This document shows positions 44,613 to 55,302 of a DNA stretch of 64,000 bases, piece after piece. How positions within the stretch are numbered: the stretch's first letter is position 1; each line of letters opens with the position of its first letter. Position numbers and translations under genes: made by a program. The stretch is from Platanthera guangdongensis (lineage: Eukaryota > Streptophyta > Magnoliopsida > Asparagales > Orchidaceae), in assembly GCA_039583875.1 (NCBI GenBank), contig CM077153.1, forward strand, positions 112,154,568 through 112,218,567, written 5' to 3'. The notes under the pieces are model-generated. The model had not been told where the DNA came from and made no database searches. It saw only the letters and a program-made list of their open reading frames with translations.

Positions 44613-46587
44613 TGAAAGTGCAGGTTAGTTCTGATATACTCTAGAGGGGGTGAATAGAGTATGGTGCTTTCTAAAAACTTTTTACAACTCTTGTTATATT
44701 CCTAAGTGAACAGGGAAGCAATTAAACTAAGGTAAACACAGCAACTAACTAAACACAGAGCAATCACAGATCACAGCCAAAAAACAAAAGAAAATAAGCA
44801 ACCAGAAGACACAAGGTGCTATAGTGGTTCCCCAACCAATCTGGGTACATCCACTCTTCTACCACCCTAGGTAGGAATCCACTGCAGGATGAGTTGATCA
44901 GGTGTCCTGGGCACCAATGGGTTTTGATCAGGTCCCCAAAAACAAAACCTCAAGTCTTTTGGAAGGAGACTTATGAACCAGGAATCACTTTTGAAGGGAG
45001 ATGACAACCCTTTATACAGGAGGTGGTGAGAGAATGATGGTATCTTCTCTGTCAACAATCAGAGAGAATATTCAAGTGGAATGATGTTAGCAGCTTGCTC
45101 CCCCTGAGATCTTGAATGTATCAGGAAGACTGGAGCACTGCTTTAGGGTGATAGGTCTTCAAAGACCAAGAATGCCTGCACCAGAATATGTTTCAGGAAC
45201 TCCTTTGACAGATTGGTTGATTGTTATCCTTTGAAGTTATCCTGTGAATAGAGAGAAGAAGACTCTTGATTAAATTTGGTTGTTCTTCTTCTTCTTGAAA
45301 ATATTCTCTGGTCAGGCTGATTGCAGTCAAGAACTTGTGATTTGAGAATGTTTGTTCTTCTGCAACTTCAGAAAATCTGTCAGATTGTTTGCTGTATTAT
45401 AATTCTTGAACTCTATCACTTCTTGATTCTGTTTTCTTACTGTGTCTCTATTTTTGTGTATCTATCTTTGTGTGTCTATATGTCTATGACTGACTGAGGA
45501 ATATTCAAACTTTTGAATGTCAAGCAGTAATTACATTCGGCCTTGGAAAGAATCAGCAATCAATGACTTTCCTAACTGTCCCATGGAAAAAACGGCATGT
45601 AATCGTCCATAGTCAATGCACGTTCTAACGGTAACATTCCGAGAAGATCTGGCATTAAATGTTCAGGAATCAGCGCCAAGAAACGGGACGGAAACCTTGA
45701 AGAAAACCTAATCTAGATTCGTCGAACAAAGAACACATTTCGTCGAGCTGAACTTGTGTTCGTCGAGCTGAGCTAGAGTTCGTCGAGCTGAGCTTGATAG
45801 AGTTCATCGACCAGATAATCTTCATTCATCTGATAGATAGTCTTCATTCGTCCAGCTGAGAGTCAAATTCGTCGACCTGAGAAAAGTTCTAGACTTAGAC
45901 AAAATATCCTGCATCTGCTGAAATGCTATGTCGAAAAAGGTTGGTGTCGACAGATTGATCTTGGTGTCGACACAAATCCTGGTGTCGACATAAGCTGGTG
46001 TCGACTGAAATCCTGGTGTCGACATAAGCTGATGTCGACTGAAATCCTGGTGTCGACACAAATCGTATGGTGTCGACACAAACCCTGAGTGTCGACACAG
46101 ATTCTCTGAGTCCAGAAATCATCGAGTAGAGTTTAGCATTCGTCGACCTGAGAAGCTGACTTCGTCGACCTGAGAAGCTGTGAACTTGAGGTCCAAGTTC
46201 GTCGAGCTCAGAATATAATTCGTCGACCGAAGCATGAAGCTGGACTTAGAAAAATTTGAAGTTCTCCTGACTTTGGCTTGATGTAGAAACTGAGATTTCG
46301 TCGAACAGAGAACATAGATCGTCGAGCTCAGCACAAAGAATTGTCTTACGATCGTCGAGCGCAGAACTCCTTTCGTCGAGCAGAGTTCGACAAACGTCGA
46401 ACTCACTTTACTTAGTCTTGAAAACTTGTGAGCCTAGAGTCTCTGAGGGTCTTGTTGAAAGCTGGTCCATCTGGAGTTGAGCCTAAGGACTTAACCTAGA
46501 CTCTAGGACACAAATAGACCCTGGCTATACATGATGGGTCACATCCTAAGTCAGTGAACCTAGCCCAAATCAACTAGGGATCCAACA
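44613..46587 (-). repeat. Element F 3' LTR (left copy)
   Basis: Plus strand TGAAAGTGCAGG...GGATCCAACA; on the minus strand it starts TGTTGGATCC. U3 (about 46400-45720) holds a dense cluster of TTCGTCGA/TCGACGAA and TGTCGACA motifs. A putative TATAAAGG lies on the minus strand at 45016-45009. It is closely similar to 55303-57259, with a short repeat-unit difference near 46050. Confidence 0.9.
45720..46390. repeat. TCGTCGA and TGTCGACA motif cluster in U3 of element F
   Basis: About fifteen TTCGTCGA(G/A)C motifs flank a core (45945-46100) with about ten copies of GTGTCGACA or GTCGACT at ~20-bp spacing. TGTCGACA is a perfect 8-bp palindrome. The other LTR has the same cluster at 56410-57070 with fewer core copies, so repeat units have been gained or lost since insertion. 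Confidence 0.8.
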
Positions 46588-46600
46588 ATCTCCCACTATT
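46588..46600 (-). other. Polypurine tract of element F
   Basis: Minus strand AAATAGTGGGAGAT directly precedes LTR start TGTTGGATCC, the usual plant copia arrangement. The 170 bp between it and ORF3 holds no other recognised feature. Confidence 0.75.
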
Positions 46601-46769
46601 TGGGTGAGGTCACTAACACAGACTCAAAATAGAAAAACTAAGCAAGAGAAGAGATATATCTGGCAGAGAATTATAACACATGCAACAGATATATATATAC
46701 ACACAACTTTTCTTAACAGATAGCATAGTTTAAAAACAAATAACAGATAGAAATGAATCAACAAGAAAA

Positions 46770-49568
46770 TTACTTATTTGGCTTCTTCTGCTGAGGTTTG
46801 TCTTCCGCTTTCTTTTCTCCTGGCTTCTTGAAAATGATTTCTCTATTAGGATCTTGAGCTTGAGCCACTGTCATGGTCATATCAGCTGCCCCAATAATTT
46901 TCAATGATGTAGCCCTAGGGACAACTGCTTCTGGATGAAGTTTCATATAATCATCAACATTAAACAGTTTGTTGCCTTTGTCAAATCTTTTCAGCTCTTC
47001 CTTTCTATACTTTGACATTGTTGAAAGACCAGAGATATCTTTTCCTTCTGCTTTGGCTCTATTTATCAAAGATAGACCAATCAGCTCTTGGTACCTAGCC
47101 ATTCTAGCAGTATTAGCAGTCTCTGGATCTTCAAAAGGAATTGGAGGAGAGAGAGGTCTTTTTGGGCTTCCAGCTTTATGTACTTCAGAACTTTGTTGCT
47201 GCTGCTGCTGCTTATGCTGTTGACTTCCTGAGGAGGATGGCCTCTGTTGGCTGCTTCTAGAAGATCTCCCTAACTGTCTCTGATAAATTTTCATTGGGGC
47301 AGATCTCTAGGAGCAAGAGCCACTGGCACCAGCTACCTGAGGAGGAGGAGGAGGATCCTTCCTGTATCTGTACACTGGAGGAGGGGAGTATCTCCTGCTT
47401 CTCTTTCTATCTTTCTGCTGGTTTTTGGACAGCCACATCCATGCTCGCATTCCCTTATATGGAGTCACATTGTGCAGAATATAGTAGGGAGTGTCTGCAT
47501 TGGGATTTGGCTTGGGAGCTGGAGGAGGAGCAGCCTTTCTCTTCTTTGTCAACAGTCTCTTTTTCTTACTAGCTGCATCCTCATCAGAATCATTATCATC
47601 ATCAGATTCTGAATCCTGAGGGGTTTCATACAAAGCATCCAAAGCTTTTAAAGCTTTATCAGAAACAACAGCCTTTGCTGGATGAGAGGCAGAAGGTTCA
47701 GGAAAAGGGGTATCAGCAACAAGAGAAGAATTATCTGTACAAGGTTCAGAAACAAAAGAGACATAGCTGTCAGCTACTGCCTTATTCTCTTCTTCAATGT
47801 CTGCCTGAATAAGCTCATGTAGAGTAGGCATTGGAGAGTCATCCATAACAAAATCTGGTGCTGAAACTGGCACTGATGTATCTTCTGGAATGACTTGTGA
47901 GCTAGAGGCAGAGAGAGCAAAATTGTCATAGAGTTGCTTGGCAACTGCTGGACTAGCTGGAGAGGTATATGGTACCATAGCCAAATATGGCTTAGAGAAA
48001 ACTTCTGGAGGGAATTGCATATGTACAGTATCAAAACTTCTCAACAAAACTGATAAATTCACTGTGGGATTTAAATAGAAATCACCAACAGGAGTTATTT
48101 GAGCAACTGACTCATCCAAGTCAATGTCAGTATCCATAAATTGAATTAACTCAAACATCTCATCATCAAAGTCTGTCAAAATTGTTGTATCCTCAGCTGA
48201 ATCTGAATCTACTGGAGAGGGAACTTCTGTGACTGCTGCTGCTGTTGTTGTATCTGCATCTGCTGCAACTTTATCACTGAGCAACTCCCCCTGCCTGGGT
48301 TCAGGGATTCCTGGAGCCAGGCCCCTAGCTGAAGAGGGGACAGCAGATAGAAGAGAGAGCTGGGCAGATAAGGAATTAATGGAGGTCACAAGAGGTGTAA
48401 TGGCCTCTTGGATCAAAGATTGGATGAGAGGAGTGAGCAAAGAAATGAGGGTGGATGGATCAAATAGGGAAGGGGATAGAATGGGAGGAGGAATAACAGA
48501 TGGAGTGGGGGCATCTTGCATGATTGTATCTGATGGTATATGATAAGATGTGATGGTGGATAAGTGTGGGGGAAGAGGAGACTGAGGAGGCATAAGAAGT
48601 ATTGTCTCATGATGGGAATCTGGAGGAGTGAGTTGTTTATGAACTTGTAGAGGGGAAGATGGAGGTGGAGATTGAGTGTTTGTCAGGTCAAGTGGTGGAG
48701 ATGAAGGAGGGGTAGGTACATGAGGAGGCTTCTTTGGAGGAAGAGGTGCTAGAAGAGAGGGTTGAGATGGAGGAACCTCTTCAACAGGGTGGGGAGCGGC
48801 CTTTACAACCCTTGTACTCTCAGAAGTTTGGCGGGAAGAGGAAGAAGCCTTTGAGGGCTTGGAGATGGTCCTCTCCCACCTGCCAAACAGAGCGCAAGTG
48901 AGGCGCTTACTGGCGTTTATGAAGATGGTCGGGGAGACCATACATTCAGTAGCCTTCTCTTTGAGAAATATTCCCAAAATTCTGCCAAAGCAGACTTCCT
49001 TATTGCTGTTCTTCTTCTTGATCAATTCAAACAAGACCTTACTCCAATCAACTTGTCGTTTATTCACTACTGCACACATTATTAGAAATTGGTGACGCAT
49101 AATATAGTCATGAGCGGAGTGCTTGGCCATCATTATCTTTCCTGTAATATCTGCCAGAAATTGGTAGGCGGCGGATAATTGGTTTTTCAACAACTTATTA
49201 GGGTTGTCACCAGAGAAACCCATCAGTTTCAGCATATCACTGAATTCCTCAGAATCCATTTCCAGATTGTCTTCTCTGTTCACTAATCCAAAAATTTCAG
49301 TGAGAACTGCGGGAGAAAGGGAAACAACAGTGTTCCCTATATTGTCGGTCAAATCATCTTCTTCAGAAACTGTAGATGTATATACTCATTCTCGTATTTC
49401 CGTTCCATGAAATTTAATGCGCCTGGTCATGAAATCCTTTAAGCTGAGTTCTTCCAGTAGTTACAGGATGTATAGAAAGATGAGGTCAAAATGTTGAAAC
49501 GACTCAAAGTCCATGTCGAAACCAGTGTCAAACATCATTGCAACCAAAGCACCTGAGGGAATCGCCAT
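46770..49568 (-). pseudogene. Element F extra ORF after pol (Sirevirus-type ORF3)
   Basis: One minus-strand frame of about 930 codons. The likely ATG is at 49568 (MAIPSGALVAMMFDTG), broken by TAA near 49460, TGA near 49390 and TAG at 47309-47307. The 681-codon stretch 49352-47307 begins at an internal TTG, not a true start. Visible parts are an N-terminal globular region (TEIFGLVNRED, LLKNQLSAAYQFL, YIMRHQFLIM), a long Pro/Ser-rich middle (PPSQPSLLAPLPPKKPP), an acidic patch (SESDDDNDSDEDAASKKKR) and a Gln/Lys-rich end (HKQQQQQQ). No transmembrane segment was obvious. This position after pol in Sireviruses is sometimes called env-like, but the sequence does not show an envelope. It resembles plant retrotransposon-associated proteins of unknown role. 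Confidence 0.75.
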
Positions 49569-50060
49569 TGATGTCCTACAAGAAAAACACAGAGAGAAAC
49601 GACGATCAAGAGCAAGGGAACAGGAAGCGCGGGACGGAGGTCGAAGAAAACCTAGATATAGGATTTTCAGAATATGAATCGACAAACTCTGTTCCACGAA
49701 AAAGAAAAATTCTTCGAACTGAGCTCGACGAAATAAATTATAGACAGATAATTCGTCGATCTCATCCAGAAGATCGAAAACAGTTCGTCGAACTCCGTTC
49801 GACGAAATGTCTTCTGAAGTAAAGTTCATCGATCTCTGTTCGACGAAACTTGTTTCCTCACACAGAGAATTCGTCGATTTCCGTTCGACGAGAATTTCTC
49901 AAACTTTCCCTAATTCGTCGAACTCCGTTCGACGAACTCTGGAAAATTCGTCGAATGCAGACAGAAACTAGGTTAACTCTTCTCCATCAATCATTCCCAG
50001 TTGATTTACAAAGAACAGATGAGTTTTCTCATCCAATGGCTAGGTGAAAATGTCTGCTCT
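49569..50060. repeat. Spacer with TTCGTCGA/TCGACGAA palindromes (element F)
   Basis: Between the RNase H end and ORF3. It is crowded with paired motifs such as TTCGTCGA...GTTCGACGAA (for example 49790-49810, 49869-49892 and 49915-49935), the same motifs as in the LTR U3. The last pol codons overlap its right end, with in-frame stops. Confidence 0.7.
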
Positions 50061-51407
50061 CTATAGATCAGTAGGAATATGGATCAAGTTAATTTTCTTT
50101 TTGTCCACATTATCACTAATGAAAGGATATCTTATTTCAATATGTTTAGTCCTAGAATGGTGAACTGGATTCTGTGTTATAGCAATAGCACTAGTATTAT
50201 CACAAAATAATGTTGAATTATTTAAGTTGACACCATAATATAAGAGTTGGTTTTGTATCCATAGCATTTGTGAACAGCAACTCCCAGCAGCCATGTATTC
50301 TGCTTCTGCAGTTGATGTAGACACAGATGTCTGTTTTTTACAAAACTAGGAGACAAGTCTCATACCAAGGAACTGACATGTTCCATAGGTACTTTTCTTG
50401 TCCTCTCTACATCCAGCATAGTCAGCATCTGAGTATCCAGTTAACTCAAACTCTGACTCTGCAGGATATCAGAGTCCTAGACTAGGGCAACTCTTTATAT
50501 ATCTCAAAATTCTTTTTAGGAAAATAAGGTGAGATTCTTTAGGGTTCACTTGGAACCTAACACAGAGGCATGTGACAAACATTATATCAGGTCTGCTAGA
50601 TGTTAGGTATAATAGGGATCCAACAATTGCCCTATAATTTTTCTGATCCACTGGTTTCCCTGCTGCATCAGAATCCACAACAGCATTTATAGCCATAGGG
50701 GTTTTCATCTCTGAAGCATCACCCATCCCAAACTTTTTGATAAGCTCTTTAGCATACTTAGCTTGGGAGAGGAAGATACCATCTGGGAGGTTCTTCACTT
50801 GGAGACCAAGGAAGTAGGAAAGCTCACCCATGCTACTCATCTCAAATTTAGAATGCATGAGGTCAGCAAACCTCTTGCACAATTTGGGATCAGTAGACCC
50901 AAAAATAATGTCAACCACATAAATTTGTACTAACAAAATTTGGTCCTTATGATGTCTAGTGAAAAGTGTTTTATCTATGGTTTCTCTTGTAAATTCATGC
51001 TCTAAAAGAAAGCTTGCTAGGGTCTCATACCAAGCTCTTGGAGCTTGCTTTAAACCATAGAGAGCTTTATGCAATTTAAAAACAAAAGAGGGTTAAGTTG
51101 GAGAGATAAAACCTAGAGGTTGTTTTACATAAACCTCTTCTTGAAGTACTCCATTCAGGAATGCACTTTTGACATCCATCTGGTAGACCTTGAATCTCTT
51201 GTAAGCTGCATAGGCAAGGAATATCCTAATGGTCGCTAACCTTGTAACAGGGGCAAAGGTTTGGTCATAGTCTATTCCTTGCTCTTGTCTGTAGCCTTGA
51301 GCAACAAGCCTAGTCTTGTTCCTCACTATGTTGCCTTGAGCATCCAACTTGTTCCTGTAGACCCATTTGATTCCAATGACTGGGTAGTTATGGGGTCTTG
51401 GAACCAA
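50061..51407 (-). pseudogene. Element F reverse transcriptase and RNase H (copia type)
   Basis: Minus strand from 51407: [50 protein letters not shown], a stop near 51093, then KALYGLKQAPRAWYE. The catalytic YVDD motif reads YVVD (GAT to GTT, about 50911-50921), losing an active-site Asp. It continues with FLGLQV, YRAIVGSLLYL, a stop near 50469, the RNase H YSDADYAG, another stop near 50346, then STSTAEAEYMAA and LFCDNTSAI. Several stops and the active-site change make it inactive. Confidence 0.9.
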
Positions 51408-51410
51408 ATC

Positions 51411-52550
51411 TCACACTCTACATCTCTCAAACTGATTGAGTTCCTCTTGCATTGCAATGATCCAGTGGGGATCTTGCTCTGCCTCATGAATGGTGAGAGG
51501 TTCAATTTGAGAGAGAAAACAGGCATGCATCAAGTCTTGGTTGAGTTGATGCCTTGACTGTACACCTACTGAGATGTTTCCAATCACTTGAGATCTGGGG
51601 TGATCTCTAAGTGTGACAAGATCAGTTGGTGGAGTAGGTTGAGCAACAGCTTCAGTATTTAATTCCTCTTGGGGAATGATACTAGCTGTTGGGGGAAGTT
51701 CAACCACTTCCTCTTGACTTTCCTCTTCACTATCTTCATCAACCTGTGGAGTAGAATGGTTTGATACCTCTTGGGTAAGGTTCAGTCCATCCATAGACTC
51801 ACACTGTGGTGGAACCTGCAAAGAGCTTATGGTAGAAATTTCTTTCTCCTTGTATGACATGTTAGTCTCATCAAAAGATACATGAACAGATTCTTCAATT
51901 TTAAGAGTTGATTTGTTATACACCCTATAAGCTTATTGATCATGGAGTATCCCAGAAACACTCCTTCATCAGCTTTAGCTTGAAATTTTGCTATGTATTT
52001 CTTATTATTATTGTGAATGTAGCAAATACAACCAAAGATTTTAAAATAATCTACTTTAGGTTTCTTCCCTTTGAGTAATTCATAGGGAGTCTTGCCCTTC
52101 AATTTATGTATTAAACTTCTATTCAACACATAGTTGGAGGTGTTCACTGCCTCTGCCCAAAAGGATAGAGGAAGGTGAGCATCTGATAACAATGTAGTAG
52201 CAGATTCAATAAGGGTTCTATTTTTTCTTTCAGTTACCCCATTTTGTTGAGGAGTTCTAGGAGCTGAGAAAGTGTGTCTGATCCCTTCCCTCTAACAGAA
52301 CTCTTGCATAAGAAGAGAATTAAACTATGTCCCATGATCACTTCTGAACAGGGCAATGTGAGTATTGAACTCACTCTGTATGCATTTGAGAAACTTTGTC
52401 AAACACTTAAAGTTATCAGACTTCTTTCTCAGAAAGAACACCCATGTGAATCTAGAGAAGTCATCTACAACTACTAAAGTATAAGATTTCCCTCCTAAGC
52501 TTTGTACTGTAATGGGTCCAAAGAGATCCATGTATAACAGATACAAAATC
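51411..52550 (-). pseudogene. Element F integrase (copia type)
   Basis: Core on the minus strand: LLYMDLFGPI (first D), VVDDFSRFTWVFFL, FRSDHGT (second D), then stop codons near 52325 and 52290, RTPQQNGVTERKNRTL (catalytic E), SFWAEAVNTSNYVLNR and IFGCICYI. It continues after frame changes near 51920 through a linker with a Ser/Glu-rich segment to HWIIAMQEELNQFERC, where RT starts. DDE residues are visible, but the frame is broken at least three times. Confidence 0.88.
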
Positions 52551-52914
52551 CTAGGTGAATCACTCTTATTAAGTGACTTGAAACTATTTTTGGTTTGCTT
52601 GCCTAATTGACAAGCCCTGCAAAGTCCTTCCTTCTTGTAGGGGCCAGAAGGTAGTCCTCTAACAAGGTTGTCCTTGGATAGCCTAGCAATGGTTCTAAGG
52701 TTTATATGTCCTAATCATTTATGCCATAATTCATTAGGTCTACAAATAGAGTTAAACAAGCATATATCTACCTTAGTTGAAAGAAAATCCACAAGATAGA
52801 TGTTACCTTTCCTTTTACCTGTCAACACAGTTGTGTTTTCCTCTGATTTGATCTTGCATGAGGATTTGCTGAAAGTCACTTGATAGCCTTCATCACACAG
52901 TTGACTGATACTGA
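52551..52914 (-). pseudogene. Element F pre-integrase domain (zinc finger)
   Basis: Minus strand with LGHINLRTIARLSKDNLVRGLP, then CRACQLGKQTK: the GAG-pre-integrase H-H-C-C finger, where the usual WH-RLGH reads WHK-stop-LGH (near 52714). It precedes the integrase core. Confidence 0.75.
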
Positions 52915-53145
52915 TTAAGTTGTGTTCAGTCCTTCCACATAGGCTTCTTTCTTGAATGTGACTGAGTCAATCTGTACTGCACCATATCCTTTTGTTAGTC
53001 CAAAGTTTGAATCACCAAATATTACTTTTGGTCCAAGCTTGGCTTTGAAGGATGTGAAATTGTCCTTGTTTCCTGTCATGTGCTTTGAGAACCAACTATC
53101 CAAATACCATTGCTGGTTTGATGTTGGATAGGTCTTCTCCTGCAC
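52915..53145 (-). pseudogene. Element F protease (copia type)
   Basis: 76-codon stretch with QQWYLDSWFSKHMTG. Copia proteases normally have WYLDSGCSRHMTG, so the catalytic D-S-G triad reads D-S-W. It continues with VIFGDSNFGLTKGYGAV and YVEGLNTT leading into the pre-integrase region. Confidence 0.8.
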
Positions 53146-53155
53146 ATAAAATAAT

Positions 53156-53587
53156 TTATTTGTTTTTGACCCAGTTCACCTTGGGCCTAGGTTGATAACC
53201 TTTGAATTCAGAAATAAAAGACAACTCTGGTTGACTCTTATAGCCTTCAGGATGATATCTCCTAGGAGGTATTATCCATTCAGTATAAGGGTTAAACCAT
53301 TGAGATGTAGGACCTCTAGGATTGAACTTTGATTTGCTTTTGAAAGAATTTTCAAAACTCTGATCTCTGTTCGACGATCTCTGAGCTGAGTTCGACGATC
53401 TTGGGTCAGATCGTCGAGCTCCATTCGAATATCGACCATGCCAGAGTTCAGGGTTCAGAGATCGTCGACCTGAGTTCGACGATTTAGCCTGAGATCGTTG
53501 AGCTCCACTCGGGGATCGTCGAGCTCCGTTCGACGAATTCTGTTGAACTTTCGTTTTCTTAGGTAAATCATAATTCTTCCTAGCCAC
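53156..53587 (-). pseudogene. Element F gag-protease linker with SSN-ARRS repeats
   Basis: 143-codon minus-strand stretch. Residues ~17-75 are made of repeats such as SSNGARRS, SGAQRS, SSNSGRRS, SNGARRS and SSNSAQRSS. These are the direct translation of the TTCGTCGA/TCGACGAT palindromes that fill the U3 of the same element. The C-terminal part (FNPRGPTSQWFNPYTEWI, YQPRPKVNWV) looks like the normal copia region before protease. Confidence 0.7.
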
Positions 53588-54785
53588 CTCTACACTCCCT
53601 TACCTTTATCAGAGATAAACTTGATTGGAGTTATTAATACTATAGGTTGGCTGATGAAGCACCCAAGCTCAGTATACTATTGAATCTTGAGTTCACTGTA
53701 CTTGTGATGTCCATTAGTTTGATACTTCTCCCATTGAGGGATTCTTCAAACTTCTTGGCCTCTGATAGTTCACTTTTCAGTGAGGCTATCTGCTCTCTAC
53801 AGTATTCCAACTACTCAGAGAGTTTGAGATTTTCTAATTTTAAAGTACTGTGTTCAGATAACTGATTTCTGAGAGAAATGATTTCCTTCTCAGATTTTAA
53901 TAAATCTAAACATAGTGCTTTAAACTCACACTTGAAATCCTCAGAATTAAAATCAAAAGAACTTATTACCTGGTACTCTTCAGATTGAGTCTCTGATTCT
54001 GACTCTAACTCTTCTGCATCATAATTTTGTTGTGAGGCATTGATAGCCATCATGCAGAATTCTTTTTCATCAGCATCATCTTCATCATCACTAGAGCTGG
54101 ATGAAGCTTCAGTTTCTTCTTCTGTCTCGCTCCAAGTTTCAGCTACAAACCCCTTCCTGGTGTGTTTGTTCTTGCTGGAGGAGGGTTTGTCATTGCTGTT
54201 CTTCCTGAAGTCCTTGTCGTTTCTTCTTTCTTTCCTGTCCTTTTTGTCCTTATACTGATTTTCTGGACAGTCAGACACCATGTGGCCTGGTTTCCTGCAT
54301 CCAAAACAAATAATCTCTTTGTTATTTGATTTGTCATACCTTGGCTTGTCATGCCCTCTGGAAGACTTTTTCCTGAAGTCCTTCCTGGTCATTTTGTAAA
54401 ACCTTTTGGCCAGTAGGCTTAGCAGCTCTTCATTGCCTGTGACCTTGTCTTCAGGATGATCTTCAATGGCTTTGAAAGCTATTGACTTCTCTTTTCTGAC
54501 TGCTGGTGAAGCAGCCTTCTGCTCTTCTTCTCTATTCTTGATGAGCAGCTCATAAGACTTGAGATTGCCCAAGAGAACTTCAGTTGTGATCTCATTTAGG
54601 CTTCTGGCATCCTTGATTGGCCAGATCCTTGAGTCCCAAGTGCTTGGGAAGCACATTAGGATTTTATCATTGAGCTCAGTCAATGAGATCTCTTTGTCCA
54701 ATATTTTCAGCTCATTGACTATGAGACTGAGTCTATTATACATGTTTGCTACTGACTCAGCTTCTCCTTTTCTTGAAGTTCTCAT
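53588..54785 (-). pseudogene. Element F gag, C-terminal part
   Basis: Main open stretch 54785-53811. It has capsid-like NMYNRLSLIVNELKILD and NDKILMCFPSTWDSRI, the basic KKSSRGHDKPRYDKSNNKE, zinc knuckle CFGCRKPGHMVSDC (CX2CX4HX4C) at about 54309-54268, a Lys/Arg-rich stretch, an acidic Ser-rich region (SSSSSDDEDDADEKEFCMMA) and a coiled-coil tail (LKSEKEIISLRNQL). A long gag with a coiled-coil end is usual for Sireviruses. Frameshifts occur on either side. Confidence 0.88.
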
Positions 54786-54858
54786 ATTAGGTTATGAGAT
54801 GAGATCTTCTATCTTTTCTCTCATCAGCAGATCCTGAGACTATCTCAGATAACTTGTC

Positions 54859-55170
54859 TTATATCTCCTTTGCTGAGTCGCATTCAGCTACTTTTTGAAA
54901 TATTTCATCAGACATAGTCTGGGCTAAAATATTCATTTCCTTAGCATCTGCCACTTTCCATTTCTTGATTTTTGCATCTGTTCCTGAAGGAGGTGGAACA
55001 GCACTTGTACTTGTATTTTTTGGGGGGCTTGGACACACTGTCAAAACAGAATTAAAAATGTCTTCATCAATAGAGTGCGTGTACAATCTAATCCTTGCCT
55101 TCCAAAGTGTAAACTTAGATAGATTGCACACTGGAGGTCTGGTGATAGCATAATCTTTGTTTTGGGCCAT
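54859..55170 (-). pseudogene. Element F gag, N-terminal part
   Basis: Begins ATG at 55170, MAQNKDYAITRPPVCNLSKF and TLWKARIRLYTHSIDEDIF, the standard N-terminus of plant copia gag (DUF4219/UBN2 type). It ends in a stop at 54859 and is in a different frame from the rest of gag. It lies about 120 bp downstream of the PBS on the minus strand. Confidence 0.85.
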
Positions 55171-55288
55171 GTTCTGTGAAGAAATAAATCTAGTAACAAA
55201 CTTGAAACAAGCAGATCTAAATAGAGGGATCTTTGGGTTCAGGTGTTATCTTGTGCAACCACTAAGGTGTGGTAATTTAACCAACCTC

Positions 55289-55300
55289 GCTTTGATACCA
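55289..55300 (-). other. tRNA-Met-type PBS of element F
   Basis: TGGTATCAAAGC on the minus strand, 2 bp after the LTR end GCACTTTCA. One mismatch to TGGTATCAGAGC. Confidence 0.85.
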
Positions 55301-55302
55301 AT

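Noticed and set aside
45945..46100. Second CRISPR-like or minisatellite array
   Set aside because: Motifs are 8-10 bp in a copia U3, present in both LTRs. They are part of the element.
47307..49352. 681-codon ORF taken as a complete gene starting at 49352
   Set aside because: The first codon there is TTG. The frame continues upstream in the same register to a real ATG at 49568 through two stops, so it is a fragment of a longer broken ORF.
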